Source: Paraburkholderia hospita | GTDB lineage: Bacteria; Pseudomonadota; Gammaproteobacteria; Burkholderiales; Burkholderiaceae | Direction: 5' to 3' | DNA length: 64,000 bases | Assembly: GCF_002902965.1 (NCBI RefSeq) | Contig: NZ_CP026106.1 | Coordinates: 1,426,001 to 1,490,000, forward strand | Shown here: in pieces, positions 43,554 through 53,174 of the stretch | Numbering within the stretch: the stretch's first letter is position 1 | Layout: each line of letters opens with the position of its first letter | The notes under the pieces: model-generated | Seen by the model: only the letters and a program-made list of their open reading frames with translations | Databases searched by the model: none | Told to the model about the DNA's origin: nothing | Position numbers and translations under genes: made by a program

Positions 43554-43637
43554 TCGGGCGCGCCGCACGCGCGGCGCGCTCGTAACCGCAACAGAAACGA
43601 CGCACGACACCCCACTCCCCGCACGCGGAGACTGAAC

Positions 43638-44840
43638 ATGATCGACATCCTCCTCATCTCATCGGGCCCAGACCGCTCGCACCATATCGAGCAACTGCTG
43701 GAAGGATGCGGCGTCGCGCATCGCGTGCGGTCCGTGCACGGCTCGGTGCGGCACCTGCGCACGCATGCGGCATCGATCAAGTCGGCGGACCTGCTGATCG
43801 TCGACGATGTCGGTCTTGAACCACAAGACATGGCGTCGATCGAAGAAGCCGTCTCGCACGTGCCGCAACTGAACTGCATGCTGGTGACGCCCGCGCCTTC
43901 GACCGCGCTGCTGATGGCCGCGATGCGCGCAGGCGTGCGCCATGTGCTGCCGTGGCCGCTCGACGCGCAGGCGTTCGCCGCCGAGCTTTCGCATGTGTGG
44001 GGCAAGAAGACGGCGGGCGCGCGCCGCGAGGGACGCGTCGTGGCGCTGACGTCGTGCAAAGGCGGCACGGGCACGAGCTTCATCGCGATGAACCTCGCGC
44101 ATGCGCTCGCGACGCAGCGCGGCAAGCGCGTACTGCTCGTCGATGCGAACCAGCAGTTCGCCGACGCGAGCCTGCTGATGTCCGATCAGACGCCCGCCGC
44201 GACGCTCGCCGATCTGTGCGGGCAGATCGACCGGCTCGACAACGCGTTTTTCGATTCCTGCGTGATGCATGTGAACGACAACCTCGACGTGCTCGCGGGC
44301 GCGGGCGATCCGATCCGCGCAGGCGAGTTGCGCCCCGCGCAGCTCGAACGCGTGCTGACGCTCGCGCGCTCGCAATACGACGCGGTGATCGTCGACCTTG
44401 GCCTCGGCATCAATCCGCTCGCGATCCACGTGCTCGACCAGAGCGACCGCATCTGCATGCTGGTGCGCCAGAGCGTGCTGTATCTGCGCACGGGCCGCCG
44501 CATGCTCGACATTTTTCACGAACTCGGCTACGCGACGGGCAAGGTCAGCGTGCTCGTGAACCAGTACGACAAGCACGCGCCCGTCAACCTGCAGGCGTTC
44601 GAGCAGAGCTTCGGCATGGGCGTCGCGCATCGCTTCGCGCGCGACGACAAACATGCAGGTGCGGCGCTCGACCAGGGGCTGCCCATCATGAGCGTCGCAA
44701 AGGGCAGCGCGCTCGCGCAGGACATCGTCGCGTTCGCGCACACGTTGTGGCCCGCGCCGCAGAAAGAGAAGAAGAGCGGCCTCGCGCGCCTCTTTGCGCA
44801 GAAGCCGCGCGACGTGCCGCAACTGAAGACGAATCATTGA
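43638..44840 (+). CDS. tadZ: Tad localisation ATPase TadZ/CpaE
   Basis: 400 residues. Residues 1-125 form a receiver-like domain (MIDILLISSGPDRSHHIEQLLEG, SADLLIVDDVGLEPQDMASIEEAV). The MinD/ParA-like ATPase domain begins with the deviant Walker A SCKGGTGTSFIAMNLAH (residues 138-154), then VLLVDANQQFADASLLM and DAVIVDLGLGINPLAIHVLDQSD. TadZ proteins mark the pole where the pilus machine assembles. Intact and in the usual order before tadA. Confidence 0.9.
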   Translation: MIDILLISSGPDRSHHIEQLLEGCGVAHRVRSVHGSVRHLRTHAASIKSADLLIVDDVGLEPQDMASIEEAVSHVPQLNCMLVTPAPSTALLMAAMRAGVRHVLPWPLDAQAFAAELSHVWGKKTAGARREGRVVALTSCKGGTGTSFIAMNLAHALATQRGKRVLLVDANQQFADASLLMSDQTPAATLADLCGQIDRLDNAFFDSCVMHVNDNLDVLAGAGDPIRAGELRPAQLERVLTLARSQYDAVIVDLGLGINPLAIHVLDQSDRICMLVRQSVLYLRTGRRMLDIFHELGYATGKVSVLVNQYDKHAPVNLQAFEQSFGMGVAHRFARDDKHAGAALDQGLPIMSVAKGSALAQDIVAFAHTLWPAPQKEKKSGLARLFAQKPRDVPQLKTNH

Positions 44841-44906
44841 CGCCGAACTATTGACGCCGGGTCATTGACGAGAGGCGCCACACAACAGGAACCGGGGAGC
44901 GACACC

Positions 44907-46283
44907 ATGTCATTGCGCGATCAACTGAAACTGCAGAGCGGATCGATGCCGTCCGACGCGGCGACTGCGGCCGCAGCCGGCAACAGCGCCGAAAGCATCG
45001 CCGCGCGCCGCGCGTATCAGCAACTGAAGATGACCGTGCATGAGAAGATCATCGACCGTGTCGAACTCGACAAGCTGCAACGCCTCACGCCCGAGCAGAT
45101 CAAACGCGAGCTCGCGCAACTGGTCGAGCGCATCGTCGACGAAGACAAGATTCCGATGAACGAGCTCGAACGCCGCCGTCTCGCGCAGGACGTGCACGAC
45201 GAAATGTTCGGCCTCGGCCCGCTCGAACCGCTGCTCGCCGACCCGACCGTGTCGGACATACTCGTCAACACGCCGCGCCACGTGTACGTGGAGCGGCGCG
45301 GCAAGCTCGAACACACCGACATCACGTTCTTCGACGACGCGCATCTGATGAAGATCATCGAGCGCATCGTGTCGCGCGTCGGGCGGCGGATCGACGAATC
45401 GACGCCGATGGTCGACGCGCGCCTGCCCGACGGATCGCGTGTGAACGCGATCATTCCGCCTTCCGCGATCGACGGGCCGCTCGTATCGATCCGGCGCTTC
45501 GCCGTGAATCCGCTGACAGTGGACGACATGGTGAAGAACCAGAGCTTCACGCCCGCCATGGCGCAACTGCTCGAGGCGCTCATCAAGGCCAAGCTCAACG
45601 TGCTGATCTCAGGCGGCACGGGCAGCGGCAAGACGACCATGCTGAACCTGCTGTCGGGCTTCATTCCCAACGACGAACGCATCGTCACGATCGAGGACGC
45701 CGCCGAACTGCAACTGCGCCAGGAGCACGTGCTGCGGCTGGAAACGAGGCCGCCCAATATCGAAGGCAAGGGCGAAATCTCGCAGCGCTCGCTGGTGCGC
45801 AACGCACTGCGGATGCGCCCCGACCGCATCGTGCTCGGCGAAGTGCGCGGCGCGGAAGCGCTTGACATGCTGCACGCGATGAACACGGGCCACGAAGGAT
45901 CGATGGCGACGCTGCACGCGAACACGCCGCGCGATGCGTTGACGCGCCTCGAAAACATGGTCGGCATGGCGGGCCTGACGATGCCGATCAAGGCGATGCG
46001 TCAGCAGATCGCCTCGGCAATTACGGTGGTCGTGCAGGCGTCGCGTCTGACGGATGGACGCCGCAAGCTGATGAGCATCTCCGAAATCACCGGGATGGAA
46101 GGCGAGATCATCAACATGCAGGAAATCTTCACGTTCAAACGCACGGGTGTGGCAGAAGACGGCACGGTCAAGGGCTACTTCTGCGCGACGGGCGTGCGGC
46201 CCAAGTTCGCCGACCGCCTCGCTTCGTTCGGTCTCGCATTGCCGGATCAAGTGTTCGATCCGTCGCGGCGTTTCGAAGTCTGA
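44907..46283 (+). CDS. tadA: Pilus assembly ATPase TadA/CpaF
   Basis: 458 residues from ATG 44907, with CGGGGAG upstream. The N-terminal domain has [37 protein letters not shown]. The secretion ATPase core has [18 protein letters not shown] (Walker A), the Asp box [27 protein letters not shown] (Walker B) and the His box [17 protein letters not shown]. This hexameric ATPase drives pilus extension and retraction in Tad systems. It sits between tadZ and tadB, as expected. Confidence 0.95.
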   Translation: MSLRDQLKLQSGSMPSDAATAAAAGNSAESIAARRAYQQLKMTVHEKIIDRVELDKLQRLTPEQIKRELAQLVERIVDEDKIPMNELERRRLAQDVHDEMFGLGPLEPLLADPTVSDILVNTPRHVYVERRGKLEHTDITFFDDAHLMKIIERIVSRVGRRIDESTPMVDARLPDGSRVNAIIPPSAIDGPLVSIRRFAVNPLTVDDMVKNQSFTPAMAQLLEALIKAKLNVLISGGTGSGKTTMLNLLSGFIPNDERIVTIEDAAELQLRQEHVLRLETRPPNIEGKGEISQRSLVRNALRMRPDRIVLGEVRGAEALDMLHAMNTGHEGSMATLHANTPRDALTRLENMVGMAGLTMPIKAMRQQIASAITVVVQASRLTDGRRKLMSISEITGMEGEIINMQEIFTFKRTGVAEDGTVKGYFCATGVRPKFADRLASFGLALPDQVFDPSRRFEV

Positions 46284-46311
46284 CGCCGGGTCTGATACCA
46301 AGGAGGCGGAA

Positions 46312-47292
46312 ATGGATACGACACTGCTGGCTTTTGCTGTTCTCGGCTTCGTCGCGATCGTGCTGCTGATCGAGAGCGTGTACCTGTACTGGAACAGCCG
46401 GCATGGCCCGGTCGTCAAGCGCACGGACGCGCGGATTCGCGCGATGTCGGCGGGCGGCCACGTCAGCGGCGAACAGATGTCGATTCTCAAGCAGCGCATG
46501 CTGAGCGAATCGCCCACGCTCACGCGCATGCTGATGCGCATGCCGCGCGTGCATCGGCTCGATCTGTATCTGCAGCAGTCGGGGTTGACGTGGTCGGTCG
46601 GGCGCTTCGTCGGCTACACGGTCGCCTTCGGGGGCGCGGGGCTCGTGTTCGGCGTGGGCGCGATGCATCTGCCGTTCGCCATCGCGCTCGTGGTAGCGGG
46701 CGCGGCTGCGCTGCTGCCGCTCGTGTATCTGCGCGGCAAGCGCGCAAAGCGCATCGTCAAGCTTGAACGTCAGCTGCCCGATGCCGCAGATCTGATCGCC
46801 CGCGCGCTGCGCGCCGGCCATTCGTTTCCCGCCGCGCTCGGCATGGTGGGCGACGAGCTGCCGAATCCGCTCGGCGGCGAGTTCCGCATCGCCTTCGACG
46901 AAATCAACTACGGCGTCTCGATGAACGACGCGCTGTTGAATCTCGTGAACCGCGTGCCCGTCGACGACGTGCGCTACTTCGTGATTGCCGTGCTGATCCA
47001 GCGCGAGGCGGGCGGCAATCTCGCGGAGATTCTCGGCAACATCGCCGGCATCATCCGCGAACGGCTCAAGCTGCTCGCCAAGGTGCGCGTGCTGTCGGCG
47101 GAAGGGCGGCTGTCCGCGTGGATTCTGGGGCTGCTGCCGTTCATTGTGATCGCCGCGTTGTCGGTGCTGAACCCCAGCTACTGCAAGGTGTTCTGGGAAG
47201 ACCCCACCGGCCAGCAGATTGCGGGCCTCGGGCTGGGGATGATGTTCTTCGGCATTCTGTGGCTGCGCAAAACGGTGCGCATCCACGTCTAG
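46312..47292 (+). CDS. tadB: Tad inner membrane platform protein TadB
   Basis: 326 residues from ATG 46312, with a perfect AAGGAGG upstream; longer open frames are not needed. Helices at the N-terminus (LAFAVLGFVAIVLLIESVYLYW), the middle and the C-terminus (FIVIAALSVLNPSY, GLGLGMMFFGILWLRK) flank the T2SSF domain (LERQLPDAADLIARALRAGHSFPAALGMVGDEL, FVIAVLIQREAGGNLAEILGNIAGIIRERLKL). It forms the platform with TadC on which TadA acts. Confidence 0.93.
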   Translation: MDTTLLAFAVLGFVAIVLLIESVYLYWNSRHGPVVKRTDARIRAMSAGGHVSGEQMSILKQRMLSESPTLTRMLMRMPRVHRLDLYLQQSGLTWSVGRFVGYTVAFGGAGLVFGVGAMHLPFAIALVVAGAAALLPLVYLRGKRAKRIVKLERQLPDAADLIARALRAGHSFPAALGMVGDELPNPLGGEFRIAFDEINYGVSMNDALLNLVNRVPVDDVRYFVIAVLIQREAGGNLAEILGNIAGIIRERLKLLAKVRVLSAEGRLSAWILGLLPFIVIAALSVLNPSYCKVFWEDPTGQQIAGLGLGMMFFGILWLRKTVRIHV

Positions 47293-47343
47293 CAGCCGAC
47301 CAACGACGCGAACAAATAACGAACGCAACACAACGGGGAAATC

Positions 47344-48321
47344 ATGGAAACCGAACAGCTTGCCGTGCTGGCCGCGATGTTTGCGATCGTGTTCGGCGCA
47401 GCGTGGAAGGCCATGTCGCTGCTGCGTCCCGATCCGCTGAAGCGCCGTATCGACGGCATTGCGGCGTCGTCGGCGGCGGGTGCGATGGGGGCTGCAGCAG
47501 GCACGCCGGGTGCGGACGCCGACGACAGCCCGGCGTGGATGGAAACAGTCACGAAGGTCTCGCAACACGTCGCAAAGTTGTCGCTGCCGAAGGACGATTG
47601 GGACAAGTCCGCGTTGCGGCGGCGCTTCGCGAATGCGGGCATGCGCAGCGAAGTCGCGCCCGCGATCTACTTCGCCGCGAAGACGCTGCTCGCGCTCGTG
47701 CTGCCCGCGCTCGCGCTGCTCGGCGTCACGCTGTTCGCGGGCCCCGACGCGCAGAAATTCCTGCTGATGGCGACGCTCTTGATGGCGGCGCTCGGCTTCT
47801 ATCTGCCGAACGTGGTGTTGAGCCGTCTCGTCGAGAAGCGCCAGCGCAGCCTCTTCGAAGACCTGCCCGATGCGCTCGATCTGATGACCGTCTGCGTCGA
47901 AGCAGGACTCGGGCTGGACGCGGCGATGCAGCGCGTCGCCGAGGAAATCGGCGTGAAGAGCCACGCGTTGAAGGAAGAGCTGGAGCTGGTGCTGCTCGAA
48001 CTGCGCGCCGGCGCGGGGCGCGACAAGGCGCTGCGCAATCTCGCGCTGCGCACGGGCATCGAGGACATCGACACGCTCACGTCGATGCTGATTCAGGCGG
48101 ACCGCTTCGGCACGAGCGTGGGCGATTCGCTGCGTGTGTTCATCGACACGCTGCGCACCAAACGCCGGATGCGCGCCGAAGAACAGGCGGCGAAGATCGC
48201 GCTCAAGCTGCTCTTTCCGCTGATGTTCTGCATCTTTCCGACGCTGATCATGGTGCTGATCGGGCCCGCTGCGATGCAGGTCGCGCGGCAACTGCTGCCG
48301 ACGATGGGCGGCATGCACTGA
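47344..48321 (+). CDS. tadC: Tad inner membrane platform protein TadC
   Basis: 325 residues; ACGGGGAA upstream of the ATG. Helix at the N-terminus, then a Gly/Ala linker, two central helices (LLALVLPALALLGVTLFAG, LLMATLLMAALGFYLPN) and the T2SSF domain (FEDLPDALDLMTVCVEAGLGLDAAMQRVAEEIGV, SLRVFIDTLRTKRRMRAEEQAAKIALKLLFPLMFCIFPTLIMVLIGPAAMQV). Paralogue of TadB and its partner. Confidence 0.93.
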   Translation: METEQLAVLAAMFAIVFGAAWKAMSLLRPDPLKRRIDGIAASSAAGAMGAAAGTPGADADDSPAWMETVTKVSQHVAKLSLPKDDWDKSALRRRFANAGMRSEVAPAIYFAAKTLLALVLPALALLGVTLFAGPDAQKFLLMATLLMAALGFYLPNVVLSRLVEKRQRSLFEDLPDALDLMTVCVEAGLGLDAAMQRVAEEIGVKSHALKEELELVLLELRAGAGRDKALRNLALRTGIEDIDTLTSMLIQADRFGTSVGDSLRVFIDTLRTKRRMRAEEQAAKIALKLLFPLMFCIFPTLIMVLIGPAAMQVARQLLPTMGGMH

Positions 48322-48342
48322 ACCCATTGCGGGAGAGACACG

Positions 48343-48870
48343 ATGAAAACCACGCGTCCTCATCTGCGAGTGCCATGCGCGAGCCGTTCTCAAGGCCGCC
48401 GCCGCAGGCAACTTGGCGTCGCGACGCTCGAATTCGCGTTTATCGCGCCCATACTGTTCTTTCTGCTGTGCATGGTGATGGATCTCGGCGTCGCACTGTG
48501 GGTGAACCTGACCATGCAATACGCGGTGCGCGAGGGTGCGCGCTACGCGGTGACGGGACAGACGGGGCTCGACCCGAACCAGAAGAGTCCGCAGCGCTAT
48601 CTCGCCGTGATTCAGGAGATCAGGGAGCAGTCGATGGGCCTGTATCCCCTCGTCAATCCGAGCTACGCGATCACGGTCAACAGCGGCAAGGCGCAAAGCT
48701 ATGCGAGCGACGCGAGCTACACGTCGAGCATGTTCGGCAATCCCGGCGACATCGTCGTGCTGCAGGTCAACTGTGCGTGGCCGATGATCACGCCGATGAT
48801 CCGCTCGTTCTTTCCCGGCGGCTTCTTCAACTTCAGCGTCGCCGCGACCATGCGTAACGAGGGCTTCTGA
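48343..48870 (+). CDS. tadE: TadE-like pseudopilin, first
   Basis: 175 residues; GGGAGA before the ATG. A basic leader ends RRRQLG, followed by VATLEFAFIAPILFFLLCMVMDLGVALW with Glu at +5, a prepilin-type site for TadV. The signature NLTMQYAVREGARYAVTG is typical of TadE. The C-terminal part is exported. Pseudopilins of this type prime or anchor the pilus. The stop is one base before the next ATG. Confidence 0.88.
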   Translation: MKTTRPHLRVPCASRSQGRRRRQLGVATLEFAFIAPILFFLLCMVMDLGVALWVNLTMQYAVREGARYAVTGQTGLDPNQKSPQRYLAVIQEIREQSMGLYPLVNPSYAITVNSGKAQSYASDASYTSSMFGNPGDIVVLQVNCAWPMITPMIRSFFPGGFFNFSVAATMRNEGF

Positions 48871-48871
48871 C

Positions 48872-49516
48872 ATGAAGACGAGACCACGGCTCGAGGGGCG
48901 CCGTTACGCACGAGGCAATGCCAAAGGGATCGTCAGTGTCGAGTTTGCGTTGCTGCTGCCGCTGCTGCTGGGCATCGCTCTGCCGCTCTACGACATCGCG
49001 CGCAACATTCAGGCGCAGATGATCCTCATCAACGTGAGCCGCGAAGGCGCGAACCTGTCGTCGCGCGCGGCGGCCACGTATCCGATGCAGACCATCATGT
49101 CGTCGCTCGCGTCCACGACGCCGCCGCTCAACATGAGCGCGAACGGCATGATCTACATCACGCAGATCATGGGCTCGCAAGGCTGCGACGCGAAAGGCAA
49201 CGGCTGCACGGGGACGGTCGTCGCGCAATGGAAATGGACGGGCGGCAGCGACGGCAGCGCGGCCAGCAAGATCTGGAACTGCTCGTCAGCGGGCACCTCG
49301 TGGGCCACGGACGGCAGCGGCGCGTGCAACGGCCTCGGCGGCAAGACGCCGGCGCAAGCGGTCGATCTGCTCAAGGGCAAGCTGTCCGACGGACAGATCG
49401 CGTATGCCGTCGAAAGCTTCTATGTGCAGCAGCCGCTGATCGGCGCGATCAACCTGGGCGGCGGCATCACGACGCCCGCGCTGTCGCCGAACCTGTATTC
49501 GATGAGCGTGTTCTGA
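48872..49516 (+). CDS. tadF: TadE/TadF-like pseudopilin, second
   Basis: 214 residues. Leader ending ARGNAKG, then IVSVEFALLLPLLLGIALPLYDIARNIQ with Glu at +5 and the family motif MILINVSREGANLSSRAA. The C-terminal domain has four Cys (SQGCDAKGNGCTG, WNCSSAG, GACNGLGG) that may form disulfides outside the cell. It is longer than a usual TadE, and the name tadF is by position. Directly follows the first pseudopilin with no gap. Confidence 0.8.
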   Translation: MKTRPRLEGRRYARGNAKGIVSVEFALLLPLLLGIALPLYDIARNIQAQMILINVSREGANLSSRAAATYPMQTIMSSLASTTPPLNMSANGMIYITQIMGSQGCDAKGNGCTGTVVAQWKWTGGSDGSAASKIWNCSSAGTSWATDGSGACNGLGGKTPAQAVDLLKGKLSDGQIAYAVESFYVQQPLIGAINLGGGITTPALSPNLYSMSVF

Positions 49517-49548
49517 AGGTCAAGCAGTTCGAAGCACCGGGGGAAGCA

Positions 49549-51012
49549 ATGAAAACATTCAAAAGAAACACACACGCGCTCAGGCGGCAGCAAGGTTCGG
49601 TGAGCATACTCGTCGCGGTGTCGCTGATCGCGCTGCTGGGCATCGCGGGGCTCGCGATCGACTCGGGTCTCGGCTACATGGTCAAGGCGCGGCTGGATTC
49701 GGCGGTGGACGGCGCGCTGGTCGCGGCGGGCCAGGCTGTCACGCGCGGCTCGACCCAGGACGAGCAGATCAGCAACGCGACCACGGCCGCGAATGCGTTC
49801 TTTGCCGCGAACTATCCGCAGGGCTTTCTCGGTTCGACGGCAACGCTCAGTGCGCCGTCGGTCAACATCAACAAGGGCACGGTGACCATCGATCTCGCCG
49901 CGCAGGCGAGCGTACCGCTCACGCTGATGCAGGTTCAGGGTTTCAAGCTGCTCAATGTGGCGACTACAGGCGAGGCGATCCGGCGCGATCTGGATATGTC
50001 GTTCGTGGTCGATGTGACGGGCTCGATGAGCGACACGAAGACGCAGGCGGCCGTGCGCTCCGGGTCGACGGCGTTTCTCAACAACTTCAATACGTCGACC
50101 GACCGCGTCTCGCTGATGCACTTCGCGGCGGGCACGGTCGTCGACGTGCCGTTCAAGAGCGACCAGAGCCGCGGCTTCGACCGCACGACGATGACGAACA
50201 AGATCACGAATTACAGCTTCGGTGGCAATACGGCATCCGTGGATGCGATCTGGAATGCGAAGTACCAGCTCGACCACGTCATCACGCAGCCGTCCAGCCT
50301 GCGCGTGATCGTGTTCTTTTCGGACGGCGCGCCGAACAGCTTCGCGGCTTCGTTCGCGGCAGCAAACACGACGTGCGCAGCGGGCAAATACACGATCATC
50401 ACGAGCGACGGTCCGCCGTCCACGACGGGCAAGGATACGAACAGCTGGAATGGCAACCCTGGCGCATTCGACAGCATGACGGCGCAAAACCAGCAGAGCA
50501 GCTGCTACGACAAGTATGCGGACAACGTGAAGAGCCTGCCCGCCACCTACGACGTGCACGCTGCATCGGATGCTTCAGCCACCTTGCCCATTACATCGGC
50601 GTCGCCCGCCGCGGGCACGCTGACGCGGCCGGTCGACGGCCAGATGCCCATTGTCGGCACGGTGAATAATGGCAAGCCGACCCCCGCGCAAGTCACCGCC
50701 ATGACGACGAAGTTCAACAACGTGAACAACGCGGCGCGCAATCTGATGGAAATGATGGCGGCGAAAGCGCGCGCGGAAGGCATCTTTGTATTTGCGCTCG
50801 GCTACGGCCCGTCGCTGTTGACCAAGACGGGCGCGGGCAGCGGCGAGCTTGGCCAGGACATTCTCAAATGCATCGCCAACGTGGCGGATGGCCCGAGCCG
50901 CTGCTACGACGCGAAGCAGCCCGTGGGCGTGTACTGCTACGCGGCGACAACCGACGACATCAAGCCGTGCTACGCGCAACTGGCCTCGGCCATCCTGCGC
51001 ATCGCGAAGTAG
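49549..51012 (+). CDS. tadG: TadG-like protein with von Willebrand factor A domain
   Basis: 487 residues from ATG 49549, with CGGGGGAA upstream. N-terminal TadG-like helix (QGSVSILVAVSLIALLGIAGLAIDSGLGYMVKARLDSAVDGALVAAG). The VWA domain begins DLDMSFVVDVTGSMSDTKTQ, a MIDAS motif (DxTxS) for a metal ion. A DGAPNSF loop and several Cys follow. VWA-containing TadG proteins are thought to sit at the pilus base or surface and mediate adhesion. Last gene of the tad locus. Confidence 0.88.
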   Translation: MKTFKRNTHALRRQQGSVSILVAVSLIALLGIAGLAIDSGLGYMVKARLDSAVDGALVAAGQAVTRGSTQDEQISNATTAANAFFAANYPQGFLGSTATLSAPSVNINKGTVTIDLAAQASVPLTLMQVQGFKLLNVATTGEAIRRDLDMSFVVDVTGSMSDTKTQAAVRSGSTAFLNNFNTSTDRVSLMHFAAGTVVDVPFKSDQSRGFDRTTMTNKITNYSFGGNTASVDAIWNAKYQLDHVITQPSSLRVIVFFSDGAPNSFAASFAAANTTCAAGKYTIITSDGPPSTTGKDTNSWNGNPGAFDSMTAQNQQSSCYDKYADNVKSLPATYDVHAASDASATLPITSASPAAGTLTRPVDGQMPIVGTVNNGKPTPAQVTAMTTKFNNVNNAARNLMEMMAAKARAEGIFVFALGYGPSLLTKTGAGSGELGQDILKCIANVADGPSRCYDAKQPVGVYCYAATTDDIKPCYAQLASAILRIAK

Positions 51013-51154
51013 CGGCGGGAGCGGGGACATGTGGCGTTGCCGTGACAGGCGCGCCTTGAAGTGCGCGCGCAATAAAGGTGCGCTATCGTGTGATTGCCTG
51101 CGGCGCGGCCGCAGGTCTCCAGATGAACGCTTCGTTTCTCGACGGAGAAGCACG

Positions 51155-52432
51155 ATGGTCAAGAAAACCGCGGCGCACGCGGCGGCGCAGCCTTCTGCAC
51201 AGGCCTCGCGCGCCGCCACGGGGGTACGCAAGAGCGAGGAAACGCGCGGCGCGTCCGCGCGTCCCGGGATCGACGCCCAGGTCGTGCTTGTGCTGCAAGG
51301 CGGCGGCGCGCTGGGCGCCTATCAGGCGGGCGTATTTGAAGCGCTGCACGACGCCGGGATCGAACCCGACTGGGTGATCGGCACGTCGATCGGCGCGATC
51401 AACGGCGCGATCATCGCGGGCAACCGTCCCGAAGACCGGATGAGCCGCCTGCGCACATTCTGGGACCGTGTCACGTGGACGGGCCAGCATGCGCCGGACT
51501 GGCTTTCTGCCTGCGCGCCCGGCTGCGCTGCGCTCGGTCTGCCCGCGTATCTGACCACTGCGTGGGCCGCATGGATTCCCGGCTACGAGCAGTGGCTGCG
51601 CAACCTGTCGATCATGGCGCAAGGCTTGCCCGCCTTCTTCACGCCGCGCGCCGACGCATGGCTCGCGCTGCATGCGCCCGTCGGCATCGAGCAGGCGGCG
51701 TTCTATCACACGGAGCCGCTGCGCGAGACGCTCGCGTCGCTGATCGATTTCGATTATCTGAACCGCAAGCAGACGCGGCTGACGGTCGGCACGGTCAGCG
51801 TGGGCAGTGGCCATATGCGCTATTTCACCAATCGCGACGCACCACTCGATGTCGAGCATGTGATGGCGTCGGCGGCGTTTCCGCCGGGCTTTCCTTCCGT
51901 GCGCATCGACGGCGAGGCGTACTGGGACGGCGGCATCTACTCGAACACGCCGCTCGAAGCCGTGCTCGACGACCGGCCGCGGAACAGTTCCGTGATCTTC
52001 ACCGTGCAACTGTGGCCCGCGCATGGCGACGAACCCGCGTCGATCCAGCAAGCGATGAGCCGACAGCGCGACATCCAGTATTCGAGCCGCGCCGAGAGCC
52101 ATCTCGAACGGCAGCGGCAGATTCACCGGCTGCGGCACGTGATCCGCGAACTCGGCAAGCATCTGCCCGAAGACCAGCGCGACACGGCTGCCGTCAAGGA
52201 ACTGCTGAACTGGGGTTGCGGCACCACGATGCAGGTGATCGAGCTCGATGCGCCGAACTTCGGGCGCGACGATATGCACAAGGACATCGACTTTTCGAAG
52301 GACGGCATCCGGCGGCGCTGGGAAGCGGGCTATGCCGACGCGCAACGGATGATCGAACGCGCGCCGTGGCGCGAGGAGCCGGACCCGATGGAAGGCATCG
52401 CGATTCATCGCTCGGACCCGGAAGCGGCGTAA
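51155..52432 (+). CDS. Patatin-like phospholipase with DUF3734 C-terminal part
   Basis: 425 residues from ATG 51155, with GGAG upstream. An alanine-rich basic head (about 45 residues) precedes the patatin domain: VLQGGGALGAYQAGVFEAL (oxyanion hole), GTSIGAINGAIIAGN (GxSxG, catalytic Ser) and YWDGGIYSNTP (DGG, catalytic Asp). The C-terminal third (QQAMSRQRDIQYSSRAESHLERQRQIHRLRHVI ... DIDFSKDGIRRRWEAGYADAQRMI) is DUF3734. The family is often called PHB-granule associated or cytoplasmic acyl hydrolase in Burkholderia. No signal peptide. Confidence 0.9.
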   Translation: MVKKTAAHAAAQPSAQASRAATGVRKSEETRGASARPGIDAQVVLVLQGGGALGAYQAGVFEALHDAGIEPDWVIGTSIGAINGAIIAGNRPEDRMSRLRTFWDRVTWTGQHAPDWLSACAPGCAALGLPAYLTTAWAAWIPGYEQWLRNLSIMAQGLPAFFTPRADAWLALHAPVGIEQAAFYHTEPLRETLASLIDFDYLNRKQTRLTVGTVSVGSGHMRYFTNRDAPLDVEHVMASAAFPPGFPSVRIDGEAYWDGGIYSNTPLEAVLDDRPRNSSVIFTVQLWPAHGDEPASIQQAMSRQRDIQYSSRAESHLERQRQIHRLRHVIRELGKHLPEDQRDTAAVKELLNWGCGTTMQVIELDAPNFGRDDMHKDIDFSKDGIRRRWEAGYADAQRMIERAPWREEPDPMEGIAIHRSDPEAA

Positions 52433-52564
52433 GACGGCGACATATCTGAACGATTGCGCAATCGCGTGAGCGTGTTGTACCTTGGGTGAATGGCACTGAC
52501 GTCCGGAACGACGCGCCGCGATGCGGCGCTGTCGGAGCGGCAGGTGCCGGAAGACACAGGCTCT

Positions 52565-52594
52565 TATAGCCTGGTATAGCCTGATATAGGCTGG
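52565..52594. repeat. Three tandem 10-bp repeats before the NTF2-like gene
   Basis: TATAGCCTGG, TATAGCCTGA and TATAGGCTGG follow each other directly, one per helical turn, 31 bp before the ATG at 52626. They could be a protein-binding array or a simple slippage product; the first T-A-T-A steps may also serve as promoter elements. Confidence 0.5.
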
Positions 52595-52625
52595 CAAAAA
52601 CGAAAACGGCGAGCACAAGACCGAG

Positions 52626-53099
52626 ATGACTCATCCGAATGCGGCATTGATCGAGAGATTCTACGAAGCATTCCAGCGGCGCGATGTCGACGCGATGGCA
52701 GCGTGCTACGCGCCCGACGTGACCTTCAGCGACCCCGTGTTCGTCGAGCTGCACGGCGGCGAAGTGACCGACATGTGGCGCATGCTGGTGTCGCGTGCGC
52801 AGAAGTTCACGCTGGCCTTCAGCCATGTCGTTGCCGATGGCGACAGCGGCAGCGCGCATTGGGTCGCGAGCTATGTGTTCAGCCAGACAGGCAGGACGGT
52901 GGTCAACCAGATCGACGCGCGTTTCGTGTTTCGCGACGGACTGATCGTCGAGCATCACGACCGTTTCGATCTGTGGCGCTGGGCCAGTCAGGCGTTGGGC
53001 GCGAAGGGCGCGCTGCTCGGCTGGACGCCTTTCGTGCAGAACGCGATCCGCGCGCAGGCAAAACGCGGGCTGGCCGCGTTTCGCGCGAAAGCGGCATGA
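52626..53099 (+). CDS. NTF2-like (SnoaL-type) protein
   Basis: 157 residues. The N-terminal helix and first strands (ALIERFYEAFQRRDVDAMAACYAPDVTFSDPVFVELHGGEVTDMWRML) and the later strands (WVASYVFSQTGRTVVNQIDARFVFRDGLIVEHHDRFDLWRWASQALG) are typical of the SnoaL/NTF2 cone fold. The C-terminal tail is basic. Such proteins are ligand-binding or isomerase-like; no active-site motif is decisive here. It is 76 bp upstream of the hydroxylase gene and may be co-expressed with it. Confidence 0.8.
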   Translation: MTHPNAALIERFYEAFQRRDVDAMAACYAPDVTFSDPVFVELHGGEVTDMWRMLVSRAQKFTLAFSHVVADGDSGSAHWVASYVFSQTGRTVVNQIDARFVFRDGLIVEHHDRFDLWRWASQALGAKGALLGWTPFVQNAIRAQAKRGLAAFRAKAA

Positions 53100-53174
53100 A
53101 CGGAGCATGAACGCGCGTTGAGCCGGTCCTGACCGGGCCCCGGCGAGCGCGACAACGAAGCAGCGGGGGATGGG

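Noticed and set aside
40830..43610. 926-codon frame antisense to cpaB and cpaC
   Set aside because: His/Arg/Ala-rich shadow of two well-identified genes; no start signal.
46168..48873. 901-codon frame antisense to tadB, tadC and tadE
   Set aside because: Same shadow effect; the composition is that of reversed G+C-rich codons.
52561..52600. CRISPR-like repeat
   Set aside because: Units are only 10 bp and directly adjacent, with no spacers.
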